Shown: positions 41,716 through 55,062, numbered from the stretch's first letter. The stretch is 64,000 nt of DNA from Paralichthys olivaceus (GCF_024713975.1 NC_091104.1:17069580-17133579); one strand, 5' to 3'. The notes: a model not told the origin generated them from the sequence alone. Made by a program: numbers and translations.

Positions 41716-41935
41716 CCACCCATGGACAACGGCTGCAGACGGATCCGCTGATCCAATTCGGATTGGTAGTAGAGGTAGTCAGCCACACTTCTTGCGCTGC
41801 GTCTCCAAAAAATGTGAGCGGATAGTGACGCACCGGTGCGTCTCCGAGCGCACACAAAACAGCGGTGTTTACAGAACAAGCAAGGAGCGGGACTGGGAAT
41901 GATCCGACTCGTCCATTGCAAGGGGAGGGAGGAGG
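41716..41935 (-). other. Candidate 5' UTR exon of ZBTB42
   Basis: A GC-rich minus-strand stretch ends in the donor GG|GTGAGC at 41716/41715, about 295 bases upstream of the coding exon's acceptor. It contains an upstream frame starting MQWTSRI at 41921. With this donor that frame meets a stop just after the junction. The 5' limit is unknown. Confidence 0.45.
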
Positions 41936-42930
41936 GAGGCCGGCGTGAAGAAGAGGAAAAAAATAAGAGCAGCGCAGAGTGAGTGAGTAAACTGCTGCTC
42001 TGTTTGCTAATTACACTGCAAGCTGTGGAGTCAGCTGCTCTGACATCACCGCAATGGAAACGCTACCTCCAGCTGTGCTCCCCTTTATGCCATATGTTAA
42101 ACTCCGGAGCTGTGCGCAGTCCAAAAAAGACACACAACTCTCCAAACGGAGCGAGATCTGTAAGTGATAAAAGCGTCAACTTAAAAAATAATAATCAAAC
42201 CGGGTCATTTATCTATCAGCTGAGCAAAGCTGCACTTCGATGGTCGCGGATGAGAATAGAAGAAAAAAAAACGAGCCGCGGGGCCTTTTTACGCACCGCT
42301 CGGACACACGCACACAGCTGTGGGTGTTTCTTTAAAAGGGGCTAATTCAAAACAGAAAAGGCAGATGGTGAGAAAAAATAAAAAAAATTGACTGATTATT
42401 AAAAGTTTGATGCCGCACACAGCGCGGTTCGTGTTTGCGTGTGGCGATTTTTACGCACAGAAGTTGGATTATTTTGAAAAGAGAAACAAGAAAAGTTGTA
42501 AGACGGATCGGTCCGAGGGCGCTGTAAACCGAGCTCTGTGTCCGTGTTGGGAAACGCGTTACTGGGATCCTTTTAGAAAAAACAGCGGAGGAACTCACAG
42601 CAAAGCCAACTGCGCCGAACGAAGCGACGAGGCTTACACTTTAACTTTCGCTTCCTGCGTTTTAAAAGCGCAAACAACCGCACCGTACTCACATGTATCT
42701 CCGCCCGATCCGTCGTCCTTTTCCCCCACCTACACGCCCCGGTCTCCTCTCATGATGTGCGGTCCAGATGTTTTCGCTGCTCCTTGTCGTTTCTTGAAGC
42801 TTCGGTCCTAACCCTGGCAAGGCAGGCTGCACTCAGCGCTGCTGTGTGTCAAGCAGGTTGATAATGGCACAAGTCTCGCGATAGCGCGCGGCCACAATAA
42901 AGTTCGGTGGCGGTGGTGGTGGTGTTGCTC
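41936..42930 (-). promoter_or_regulatory. ZBTB42 promoter-side CpG-rich region
   Basis: This kilobase upstream of ZBTB42 is richer in CG dinucleotides than its surroundings. It includes TCTCGCGATAGCGCGCGGCC at 42874-42893, whose first part resembles the TCTCGCGAGA core-promoter motif. Open frames such as 41983-42345 and 42407-42811 lack domains and look incidental. Confidence 0.4.
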
Positions 42931-45900
42931 CGTGAATTCACACAGCAGCAGATCACTGGGAACATCTATTGGCTCTTATCAAAACACCTGTCCCTCCATC
43001 AGGGGGGAGGAGGGAGTGTGGTCAACCCTGAAGTGTGGCAAAGTAAGGGAGGAACACATGTGGAGCAATAAAAAACCGAGTCGATCTTATCCTTCATTTT
43101 ATTGTATCTATTTATTGTATTACTCATAGTATTCCAGTATTTTTAAACACATTGTTTTTCAGCTTTGTATGAAATGTGTTGTCTATTTAAGTAAAGTCTT
43201 ATTTCATCTGATAGATTTTAGACCTAACCGGTAGTAACATAAATCATTAAATATGTTATCTGATTGAATTCACTCTGACTTTCCCTTTTCATCAGATCTG
43301 TTTGAAGAGAATTGGATATTCAAAGTTCACATACAAGTTGGATTACTTTAAAAATCCTCTCAAAAATGTATTTTATTTTTTGCTGTGGATGAAAGAAACA
43401 CACTTTTTTTGTCTTAAAAATTGCTACTGGTATATCCAGACTGATAAAAGAGCTATTAATCATGCTTTGTTAGTTAGAGGGGGTCTATTGGTAACTTTTT
43501 AAGGCCTCTAATCCTGCTTTGGGTTGTGGAATTCCCTGGTACCAAATCACCCAGTGCCTTTGTGTTTTTTGTCTTGAGACAGGGAGGGTGATTTCTGAGA
43601 ACAGACAAAAAAAGGGCACACATTTTGCACATTTTTGAGACTTTATTAAAAAAAAGAAAAGAAAACACACACAGTCGTCAGAGTCTGTCCTGTGATCGTT
43701 AAAGCCAGGGATGGTGGCATGGTGGAGAAACAGGGGCTTGGGGCTGCAGCTGCTCATCTCGTGCGCCCTCTCTCCCCCTCCCCGCTCTCCCTTCAACCCC
43801 CCCCCCCTTTCCTCCCAACTGCCTGGGTCACCTTTGCCCTGTGTTCCAGCTGTCGTGTGTTTTGAAAGGGCCATTTGCAGCTCCTCACAGCCTTCTGACA
43901 CAGAGGGGAATGAGCAATGTGACGGGAGGCGGCAGCCACTGGTCAGAAGGGGCCACCGGCTAGATTCTTATCCACTTACTGCTTTATTCCATTTTTAGGC
44001 CGGTGCTGTTATATTCTCACAGAGGTTGGATATCTGCACCCTGGTCATGTCCAGATGATCATGACCAAGACTCGGTGTCATGCTCTGAAAATAAAAACTG
44101 TCTTTATTTGGTCTAAAAGCTGGATGCAAGGAGATAATAGTGTCTTCCTGTAAACTAAAATAAATATATAAGTGTAATGTGTCTGATGTGTGTGTCACAT
44201 GAAAAAGCAGCGATAGCGATGTGGATAAGAATAGGAGCAGTGGCCCTGTGTTTCACTGGCCCTGGCAAACGTAGGCACCCAGTAGAGGAGGGGTGTGTGT
44301 TCACAGGGCAAGACAAAGCAGTGGTTGTGCCTGGGGACCGTGGCCTCAGAGAGAGAGGCTCGGCACGGTGAAGGTTCTCACAGACAGAAAAAGATAGAGA
44401 AAGAGAGAAACGGAGAGAGAATGAGAGTGGGAGAGTGGGGGAGCGGGGAGAGAGAGAACACTTCCTGGAGGTTCATTCTTCCTCTCTGCAATCATCAATG
44501 GCATTCTCCCCCTGACCCACTCCTCTCTCAGACAAACAAAAGAGCCCGCATTCCAGTGTAGCCTGACCGGCCAACCGGCCAGCCATCCAACCACAGTCGA
44601 ACCACATCACTCTCCCCAACAGGACCCAAGTCTCATCGTGGGGATGGGCTTAGAGTTTTCTGAGGACACTTGCCAAGCATCCTGATGCTTTAAAAAAATT
44701 CAACGGAATCATCTTCCACAAGTGTAGACCCGATAGATGTTCAAATAAAGTATCCCTGTGTGTTTGTCCTTTATTAGTTATTGTCGTTTACACAACTGAA
44801 GATTTTGTATGTCACTGTCATATTCCTTGATTTGCACAATAGTTTGGATTTGGAGAAATGCACGTATCTACCAACTCATTAAAAAATAAAAATAAAAATC
44901 TATGACACTCACATCCAAGCAGAGAATATGCAGCTGGACCCAGCAGATTAGCGTAGCCTAGCAATAAGATTGGAAACAGTGGAATCAGACAGGCTGTCAC
45001 TTTTACACTTTGCTTTTTGTACAGATTTAAAAAAAACAAGGACTTTTTTCTTCATCCCTTCCAAAGAAGTGATCTCTCACTATTTATTTAAGTTTTTCCA
45101 CCTGTCAGAGCTTTTCCAATACAGGAAGTTGAATTTTTCCCATATTGTTGTTGACTTTGTCTACATGTATAAAAAGTATCTTTACTCCTCTTCCAGGTAT
45201 TTGTCTCTACATATGAGACATAAAGAATTGAACTGCATAAAGACGCTCATTCTGTGTGCATCGTGTCTTGAATTTTTCATGCTGCTGCTGCAGAACAGCT
45301 GGACAATACATCCTGGGAAATAATGTGACATACAATCAACATTTTTGCTCTGCAGTTGCTGGGAGATTGCGGGAGTATTGGTCAGACCCCCCCATCCACC
45401 ACAGCCTCCTCTTCCCTATTATGGCCCCTCTGTGTCTAATTGTTGTGACTGCATGTCATCTGCTCTCCTTCAACATCCCCCTGTTCTGCTCGGTCATATT
45501 CTGGACAGATGCTGCAAGTAGACAAGAAAAGAGATCAGATAAGAGCATGACAAGAAAGACATTATCTCTTCACTTTGACCCTTTGAGCCTGTTACTTTTG
45601 CTTTGAACCTGAAAAACAACAGGGCAGGCGTTCCCGTCACTGGAGAGACAGTTGAGGAGGAGGGATCCCCTCACTCAGGCCTGGTTGTATGACAGTAGCG
45701 GCTCGGGGAGGCTGACGCATAGTAGCAGTGAGGAACACGTCACAGTGTGAGTGACAAAGATGGGAACAACAGCAGAGGAGGCTGAGAGAGACAGAGAGCA
45801 GGGGCCAAAAGGTTGTTCATCACGGAGGGAGCGCTGCAGCTGTCCCCCTGCTTTCCTGTTCTCCAAACATTATTCATTTGTTGTTGTGGAACTTTGGTAT

Positions 45901-47984
45901 TGCACTTTCTTTGTTTCACATGATTGCAGATCACTGCACAACGCTGATTAACCTGATGAACTGGTCTGTCACGCTCACAGATGACATTTTATTAAGAAAT
46001 CTTATCTTCTATATTTACAGCCTCACAAATCACGATGTATCTTGCAAGTTGATAGCACTGATATGGAAATATGGGGGTTCCAGAACCTGTTATGTAAAGG
46101 ACCTCCCAGTTAGAAATATTTTTTACACATTGGCCGAATGATCTGAGGGCTTCATTTGATACAGAGGATCTCTGACTGAGCGGGCCTGTCTGTACCTGTC
46201 CTGAACTGGTTTAATCCTTTCTCTCTGCCAGGAAGTCTTTGGCTGCAGATGACTGTTTATCTAAAAATAATCAGATATAACCTGATATTAATCTTAATGC
46301 GTTTACATTTCCTTTTACTGTTTAATCAGGACCCAAGCTACATTCTTAATATCTATCCTGGCTCTATGTATCTTTGTGTTGCCGCATTTCATCTTGCGTC
46401 AACTGTAGTGAACCATTTAACATTAAGCAGGAGAATTCATTATTGACCCTGGGAACAACACTCAAAGTCCTGTTACTACTGTCTTGGTTTTTTTTTTGTC
46501 TTATCATGTTGTGATCTGTTATCACTGTAGTGATTTTAATCCATCTCCTGATGAAAGCAGTGTGGTGGAACCCTCTGGAAAAAAACACTCCACCCAGATT
46601 AAACAGATTGTCTAAGTGCCAAAAAATTGTTAAAGTATATTTAGAAAGATTTACCATTGTCCACAAAGTAACAAATCTAAAGGCTTCTAGATTACTTGTT
46701 TTATTTTTGAAAAATACATTGTAATGCTCTTCAGTCAGGTGTCACAAATAAAGTGCCATCAACATGCAGCATCACATCAATGAGTGCACCACTGACAATA
46801 ACTTGAATGGATTTTAATACCATTTTACTAGCCTACACAGGGCTATATGTCGAGATGGTTTCATGCACCAGAGCCAGGTCCTGTAGTGACATCAGTTTTC
46901 AAAGTGCAAGACAAATACCTTCACTCCTTGACAGCTGAGCAGCTTTGATATGGGTTTAAGGCTCATGCTTTAGTCCAACATTTACTTTTTTATTCATGTA
47001 TTTTTCAATGTTTTATCCTTTCCAACCAGTTTTAATCTTTATTTTTTTATGTGAACCACTTGGATGTAAAGTATAGAGCATTTCTATATAGTTTTATTGT
47101 ACATTTTATATTTGTTTATTTTCATCTCAAGTAATTTTAACAGTTTTATTGTTCTTATTTAAATGATTTACTTTCAGTCACTTTCTATTTACCTGGAAGC
47201 TCTTTGCACTGCATAAATTTGAGTCAAGTCTAATTAATTGATGAATTAACTATCATCAGTCAAAAGTTATCAAGTGCCTTTACTTAATTTACTTTATACA
47301 TTTGCTCTGCTGTATTTCTGAGTGAAATATTAAAAATGTTTTCCATAATACTCATGTGCAGTTATTACTAGGTTCTTTGCAGATACAAATATGACACACA
47401 TAAATGTATGAAACATCACACTTCTCTTCCCACTTTTATATGATTATATGTCACTATCAGTGATTAAATGACTTTTGTTTGTGTGTTTGCTATAAATACA
47501 TTTTTAAGGATTATTAATTGATCAGTTAATTTTTATGGTAATTTTAAATCCAAATTCCCCAGTCACTGGTTCCAGCTCCTTGGAGGTGGATATTGTTGGT
47601 TTTCTTAAACTTATCTAATTATTAACTGAATATTTTGGGGTTTAGGACAACTGGTTGTAACAAGTAATATCAACATGTGGACTTGGGCACTGAGGAATTG
47701 TTTTCCCCTATTTTCTGACATCATGTGTTGGTTTGCACAGCCTACAAAAGATCTTCAGGCATGCTTCCTCATACCTGCTGCAACTCTGTTTATTGGAGCT
47801 GCTTCAGTGAGAAAATTCATCATGGCCATAGATTTTCTCAGATACTGTGTGTGGAACTACTGTGGGCAAAACAAAAACCTAGCTCCGGAGGTGTCACTCA
47901 ACCTGGAGCCCCATAGGATGTTGAGATGGGAATGGTTCATTTGAGCACGCGTTTTCAGGAAAGTGGAGCAAGCAAAAGAGAGAG
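42931..47984. other. Intergenic, between ZBTB42 and AKT1; nothing recognised
   Basis: About 5 kb with no supported exon. There is a C-run at 43797-43807, a polypurine (GA-rich) tract at 44380-44460, and a strongly AT-rich part from about 46,900 to 47,560. Confidence 0.4.
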
Positions 47985-48369
47985 TGGCTGTGTCCGAAAT
48001 CACTCACATGTCACTATGTAGTCCAGTATAAAGTGAATTTTCCATTTTGAAGTGTTGTGCGAATATTTTGTGAACATTTTAATGACATCACACCTGAGTA
48101 ACTTGAGTTGGTAGGGTTCCAGTTGCAGAGGAGCAATGTGTACATTAGCCAGCTAGCCATTGTTTGCAAAAATAGTTCATAATAACACACTACGTGGCAT
48201 TTCATGCATACTGACACCGTAGAAAAGGTCCACAGACAGTAATTGGGCTGTACTATGCATACGACACATGACACGTATCTCATATTTATGTTTAAAAACC
48301 AAAAACAGGTTCTGAATAAAATTGGACCTTAACAACTAAGAACAAAAATCAGAAAGTAAACTTGCAGCC

Positions 48370-49201
48370 TTAAAGGGATGGTTCACCCAAAACTGAAAGT
48401 TTACTCATTATCTACTCACCACTATGCTGGTGATACTGTGATCGTCCCACTTCCAGTGATGACAGTTATGCATGTTTGCGCTAAATCGTGTTAGCTACAG
48501 TGGTCCTTTATAAAGTGGCTTCGTTTTTTCGCAGGGATCTTACAAAATGGGCGTCTGTTACGTAAAGTATACTCATGTGGTGAGACAAAAAAGCTGACAT
48601 CTCACCAGAGCAGTTGAGATAAAACCCCCTATTATTACTTATATTATTGTCTGTTTGTCTCCATCTCTCACTCATTATCTACTTACTATGCTGAAGGAGG
48701 GATGGGTAAAGTGTTTGAGTCCACAAAACACTTTTGGAGTTTCAGGGTTAACAGCGTTGCAACCAAATCCAATACAATTTTAGTAACTGGTGACCACTTC
48801 TTCAAATTAAAAAAAACAACAGAAACGTCAAACGCCTCCATACTTCTCATGCAGTGTCAAATGTTTCCATAAGCCCAGACATTCAAATTCTACTCAAAAC
48901 ACTTTATACCATGTTTTTAGCCTAAATGTAGGATATGAGAGGACATTTAGGCAATTATGAACACTTGGATGACACTGCAGGAGCAGTATGGAGGCATTTG
49001 ATGTTTTTTTCAGTTAATTTTCTTTTTACGTTTGAAGAAGGAATCAACAGTTACTTCAACTGTATTGGATTTGGCTGCAACGCTGTTTACCCCTGAAACT
49101 CCAAAAGTGTTTTGTGGACTCAGACGCTTCACCCACCCCTCCATCAGCATAGTAAGTAGATAATGAGTGAATTTTCATTTTCGTGTAAAGCATCTCTTTA
49201 A
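48370..49201. mobile_element. TTAA-flanked long-inverted-repeat element, nested
   Basis: The ends TTAAAGGGATGGTTCACCC (48370) and, inverted, TTAAAGAGATGCTTTACAC (49201) share TTAA and a 55-60-base inverted repeat ending CTCATTATCTACT. Inner arms at about 48671-48885 and 48955-49170 also pair, through the shared blocks ACTATGCTG, CCACAAAACACTTTTGGAGT and ACAGCGTTGCA, making a long imperfect hairpin. TTAA borders would suit a piggyBac-type element, but no transposase is present. Confidence 0.6.
48435..48670 (+). repeat. 236-bp twin element, copy 1
   Basis: Runs from ACTGTGATCGTCCCACTTCC to GTCTCCATCTCTCA. It lies inside the TTAA-flanked element, between two copies of a CTCATTATCTACT block. It matches 50690-50925 without gaps; by eye only eight bases differ. 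No coding frame or inverted ends are apparent. Confidence 0.85.
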
Positions 49202-49689
49202 TGGAAAAAGCCAAATGTAGTCCTCCACATAGAAGATGGTGCTATATAGTAAAGTAGGGGTTAGTGAATGATTGGGTGATTTTTCGGACACAGCCAGTGC
49301 GTCACATAGTTATGTTTAAAAACCATGAACCTAAACAATTAAAAAGAAGATTCAGAAAGTGAACTTGCAGCCAGGCAAACCCTTAATAGAAATAACCACT
49401 GGTTGCATCTCTGCACCTCCAGACAGAAGTCCATGACCTCATGAGATTGAGGAATTATAAAAAGAAAAAAAAGCCGTGATAAAGCAGAGATGATCCCCGA
49501 GGAAGCCACACAGGAGTGACTCCCCGGACGCCATCACGGCTCCAGATAAAACAGCGCTGGGTTCAACGGGGCCAAAAGCAGAACAGGCGCCTATAGAAAC
49601 ACTGCAGGGCTGTTTTTTTTTCAATGGGGGCCTCCACTACTACACTAGAAGAGCGCGGGGGGAAATGATGAGGGCGCTAGGACCCGGGA

Positions 49690-49870
49690 GAGACGCGGGC
49701 GCCACAGAGGCATCGCAGGCTGCGCGTTAGGGAGGTGTAGTGGAAGAAAGACGAGAAACGGAGTCAATGAGAGCACTTTTGTCCAGGTTGTTGAAGGACC
49801 GACCGACTCTCAATACCGACACAACCGCTCCCTATAATGAGACGGACGCACTGTTGAGCCCCCCGCGCAG
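49690..49870 (+). other. akt1: Probable 5' UTR exon of AKT1
   Basis: CpG-rich sequence ends in a strong donor CGCGCAG|GTAAAC at 49870/49871, in the right place and orientation to be the leader exon of the AKT1 coding exon at 55 kb. The 5' limit is approximate. It carries an upstream ATG at 49767 (see findings). Confidence 0.55.
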
Positions 49871-52800
49871 GTAAACACGTCCGCGTTCTCCTTCGCATGG
49901 TTCACAACGAGAGAGGTCGACAACTAAGACAGGGTAGGTCCCCATTGTACTTAACATGGGATGCGGTTATTCTCACCCGAGCTGCCCTGCTAGGCCCCAT
50001 ATCCTTTCTCTGTCGCTAGAACCCGAAACGAGGCGCTTTGCTCACGTCGCTCCGCCTCAGAAGAAGAAGAAGAAGTTGTTGTTGTTGCTTTCTCTCTCTC
50101 TCTCCCTTCCACGCACACACACACACACGCGCGCGTTCCTTGTAGTGAGTTATCGTAACGCGTTGTTGTTGTTTCTCTCTCCCCCTCCGCCACACAAACA
50201 AACATGTACATGCTAACCGTCATTAGCTAACCATCATTGTTTTTGAGGGGAGGGGGGCTATCATCACCACTTCTAGGGCACACAGACCCCCCCCCCCCAC
50301 CCTCCAGGCCAAAATATCTGCAGTCCTGCTACTTTAATCCAGACTTGTTTAGTTTTTTTAATGGAGCCAGGAGGTGAATGAAAAAACCAAATGAGCTCAA
50401 CTTCATTGTTGTTATCTACCACAGCGTTTGTTTACTTGTTGAGTGACAAAATGTCAGTAGCAGACAGTCAGTTTACGCTTCTGCTTCTCTGCCTGTTGCT
50501 GTAACACTGCTGCACCCACACACAGTGACACACATCTGTTGTTGTGACTTGTTGTATCACTCCTTAAAAACATCTTTTCAGGCACAGGGAGGTCATAAGT
50601 GGAAAGGAAAAAGGCATAATAGTGTTATTTTGAGTCCATCTGGACCAATCATGTGGCTTCCAGTTTTTCTGATACGGTTCACCCTCTTCACTGTGATCGT
50701 CCCACTTCCAGTGATGACAGTTGTGCGTGTTTGCGCTAAATCGTGTTAGCTACAGTGGTTCTTTACAAAGTGGCTTCGTTTTTTTGCAGGGATCTTATAA
50801 AATGGGCGTCTGTTATGTAAAGTATACTCATGTGGTGAGACAAAAAAGCTGACATCTCACCAGAGCAGTTGAGATAAAACCCCCTGTTATTACTTATATT
50901 ATTGTCTGTTTGTCTCCATCTCTCAGAGATTCCATCTGCATGTACAGTATGGGAAAGGGAACATTGTCCCTAGGCATGTTGTACCGGTTACGCCTTTGCT
51001 GTCAAAATGTGTTTATCGGTCATGAGACTACATCTGTCCAGTGTGTGTATGCAGGGGGACTTGCCATGTGACCCGCGGAAGACGCAACAGGGCTGGCGTA
51101 ATGATGCAGCCAGTGACTGCTTGGCCTTCCCTGTTCTATTTAGAAAATACCAGTCGCCTCCCACCCAATCGCCTCGCAGCTCCATTGACGCAAATGTGCC
51201 ACCAGTTGCATGCAGAATCTGAGGAATGTTGTTTGAAAGTTTGTCCTTGTACACACGCAAACTTATGGTGACCACCACCAACCCCCCCCCAGCCCTCTGC
51301 CTGCGTCTTAGATGTATTGTCATCGAAAGACATGCGCTTCCGATGACGGTAGCCCACCGCGTCAGCATCGCATCACAGTTGTGTTCTCGGCCTGTCTCAT
51401 GAAACCGAGGAGACGTAAATACTTTTTGTTTAATTCATCTTGTTTACTAGTTGCTGCACACTGCTTAAGGACCAAGTGATTTCATTTGTAACCGAGGAGG
51501 ACTTCAAAGTCTCTGGAGACAGAAGGAGTTTGTTACGACTGGTGTATATTCATATAAGTCAGACTCTAGCTTGTCTGAACAGCTTGGAAACAAATACATT
51601 AACATGATTCGCATTTGGGTTCCTGTTCGTGTCATCACAGGATTAAAGCAGTGGGCCCTCTTGGCTTTCAAGGTTACAAGAGCTGTGGTCTGGTTTTCAG
51701 TGGCACCTACCGACAGTATTCTTATCATTGGTGATGTGTTTTCAGGGAACTTGAAAGAGGAACTTGGCAGCGAGTAGTAGATCTCACTAGTAGTGGTTCC
51801 ATTGTCTCATTACAACACAAACCAAATGTGGCTTCAGAAACCGTTTTCCAGCAACAGGTGAGTATGTTTGAAGCTCCTGTTTACTTGAATTGTTTTAAAT
51901 GTCTGAGTGTAATGTTCTACCTTTTGTAGTCACATACCAGCTGCTGATGTAGTTGTTTGCCCAAGCGCCTGCAGAAAATAGAGCAAAAACAATCTTGTAT
52001 CTTATTGATCTGCAATGAAGGAAGTGTGGGGATGTTGACCTGATTTTCTGCTTCCTGCCATAAACTCAATGGGACTGTCTTCTCTGGTCCAATAACAGGC
52101 TCAGTGTGTGGCATCTTTGCTGCATGACACTGATTTGCATTGAATGGGGTGGCCCCTGGAGCTGGAGCCAGAAAGATGAATGATTGAAAGCTGCACTGAC
52201 AGCAGGGCGGGCAGGCGGACAGGCAGGCAGGCGGTGGCCCAGAGGCCTGAGGACCATGTGACCCGCTGTCAGGGTATTGGGTTCATTCAGTGGCTGCTGG
52301 CTGCAGCGCTGGCAGCGGCCCAGCTTTTCCACACAGGCCGCAGTAGCAACAGGTCGCTCCCATTAAAACAGCAGCGCTCTGTTGTGGCTCCAGAGCCGGT
52401 CTTGTGCATGTGTTGCTTTTTTGGCTGTGGTGCGCATGCTAAGGTTTGTTTGTGTGATGTGTCCCGATGTGTATATTATGTGTGCGTGCCTGTGTCACAG
52501 AGTACACACCAAGAGGCTGAACGGATCCAACAGTTTGTGTGATCCTTGGTTTGAATTGCATTCACTGTGCCTTTTCTTTTTTCAAATCCCTCTCTCCAAG
52601 ATCCTTCCAACATCGAATGTGTGACACAAGCACCACAACCCCAGTGCAATAAACAAAAACAGTGAGCAAAAATAAACCCCTGCTTTCATAAACTCACTTT
52701 TGCTCATTGATGGAAGCAGGCAGAGGCAGTAAAAGATGTGTTGATCACACACTCGCAGACAGGCACACTCAAGCCTGGAGCTGTACTGATATGACTCGCA

Positions 52801-55062
52801 GCCTGTCAATAGTCACATCCACTTCCTGTTGTTGTCCCCACCAGTACTCTGGATGGGGGTCACTCAAACAGAGCTCCCTTTTGATGGCTTTACTCTGACG
52901 GAGCAGCGGCAGGCAAATTGATTTCAGTCGATGGTCAGAGATTGCCTGGTGCAGTATGTGACATTTGTGTGAACAAGCATGGCAATTGATCATTCTCTTG
53001 CTTCCCTCCTGCACTGAAAGCTGTATTTATATTATAAAGAAGCACTGAATTAATGAAAAGGTCGAGTGTTTTGGTTACAATAGCCTGCAGGTCTTTTTTC
53101 ATATGTGCTGCTGCTGATGGAATTCAGCCCTGTTTGGTTTATCAGATGACTGTCAGTCCAGTGTTAGCAGGTATACAGATGAGACGGCTGTAGTTTTCAC
53201 ATGTCTCTCTGAAGACATTTTCACACCTTCACCCAAATGTGACAGCAGCTTTTTTCACATCTGTTTTATGTGAGAAGTTAAGTTTTTGTTCTGGACACTT
53301 CAGGTGTGAATGAAAACTGACAGACGTGGCACGCAATAAAGCAGTAAACAACACACTTTCTAATTTTGTTCAATATATCATGTGATCTTTTGCCTAGTTT
53401 TCTTTGAATTGTAGAAGAAGAAAAAAAATTTCAATAGCCAGTGAATATTTTAATCAGGTGATGTAAACTCAACATGTCCATTTTACAATTAACAGAACAA
53501 TCTCTTTTCATTTAGCAGCTCTTCTGGGGGTCTTGATTTGGGTAAAAAAAATTACCCATTTCAGTGGTAGTACACATTTTTTACTGTATAGCTGCTTTAT
53601 GAACTCCGGATAATCTCCAGAAATTATCCAGAGACGCTGTATGCGAGAAAGTTAATGTCCAAGTTAGAGGTTCTGGACAATATCTTAAGTTCTTCCTGCC
53701 TAACCCCTGGTAAAGAGAATCTCTTAGCATGTGAAAATATAACAGAAGATAATTCGGAGGATTCACCATGAGAGAGTGGCGTGTTGATTGTGTTTTCTTT
53801 TCTGACACATGATGGATGTGAAACTGAAAAAAGACAGAAATAAAAACCTTTCTGAATGTGAAAGAGATGTCATAAGACAGTGACGAATAAGGTCTGCATA
53901 GATGTGCCGTAAACAAAAACACATGATCTCTGCAGCAGAATTTCCATGTTATGTCCTGCCACCTGCATGCTGAGCCACCTGTCACCTGGAGATTTCTCTA
54001 TTGTTGTCTGATCAGAGAATCACCTGCTGCATTCTTCATATTTGAAAGGAAAACTTTCAAGAGATTGTCTGGACATTTTCCTGTTCATAGAGTTCATTTC
54101 TGTAAACGGCTTATGACAGCAGCATTCTAGTCATCTAAAATGTGTTTCATTATAAAATCATTCTTGTGCACATGGAAATTCAAATCCTAATTAACATAAC
54201 TTCATTTCATAAATACAGAAACATCTGTGTCTTTACTAAAAATATATATTCTGAGAAATATGTAGCAGCACAGGTCGAGGTTTTATGTTTGGAGGCTGCT
54301 GATCTCTATCATAAAGATTAAAAATGGTCATGAATTAAGAACATAGGGAAGTTCATCTGAAAAAAGAGATTTGACTTTGCGGTAGAACACTTAAGTGTTG
54401 CTCTGATCGGAACAGAGTGTTGAGACATTTTACATCTGACGTCCAGTCTAGTTTAAGTTTTAGCCACAACAAAAGTCTACAAAGTCTGCTGCCCCCCTTA
54501 GACTCCTGTATACCTAGCCGAGACATCACATTCATCAAACCTTTCCAAATCCATTACATTTTGAACATTCTTGCCACTTATACCTACAGGATAAAAAATG
54601 CAGGAAAAAGGATTTAGTTACAGGATCAACATTGCAGCATTTGTATATGCTTTTAGGATAGGATCCAACCATAAGCTGTGCAACTGCAAAATAACTCATT
54701 CAGATATTATTCGATGACTTTATTTTCTAACTCACGACTGTTCTCATCATGACTAAAAAAAGCTCAGTCTATCAGGAATGGTTGTGTGTATTTTGTGAGA
54801 ACAGCATGGAATTTTCCAATACGGGAAACTTTATTGTAAATGCCAAATACCGCGGCCGTACACAGATATTTGAACCTTGCAGGTTCCACATTTGAAAAGG
54901 ACGACGCTGTGGTTTTAGCATGTACTCCGCTAACTAGGCCATAAAGCATGAGGATCTTTTTCAATTCCACTGCCTGTTGACTGGAGGGTTAATATTCAGA
55001 CAAGTTTAAGAAAATCTTTTACCTCAATACGGGGCTAATTTTTACTCCTCTTCAACTAATAG
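49871..55062 (+). other. AKT1 intron 1
   Basis: About 5.2 kb between leader and coding exons. The first 300 bases are CpG-rich with CT and CA repeats (50089-50140) and a C-run at 50287-50299. After the twin element I see no exon or familiar mobile element; open frames are short and domain-free. Confidence 0.5.
50690..50925 (+). repeat. 236-bp twin element, copy 2 (AKT1 intron 1)
   Basis: Same orientation and length as copy 1, 2,255 bases downstream, on the other side of the AKT1 leader exon. Its flanks do not resemble those of copy 1. Confidence 0.85.

Larger units (their letters stand above)
47985..49295. mobile_element. Outer MITE with TGGCTGTGTCCG ends, carrying nested insertions
   Basis: Left end TGGCTGTGTCCGAAAT at 47985 and right end TTTTCGGACACAGCCA at 49281 form terminal inverted repeats. 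Next to them, CACTATGTAGTCC on the left pairs with the inverted GGACTACAT-type sequence near 49220. This resembles a common fish MITE. The region between the ends is interrupted by the element at 48370-49201. Confidence 0.6.
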
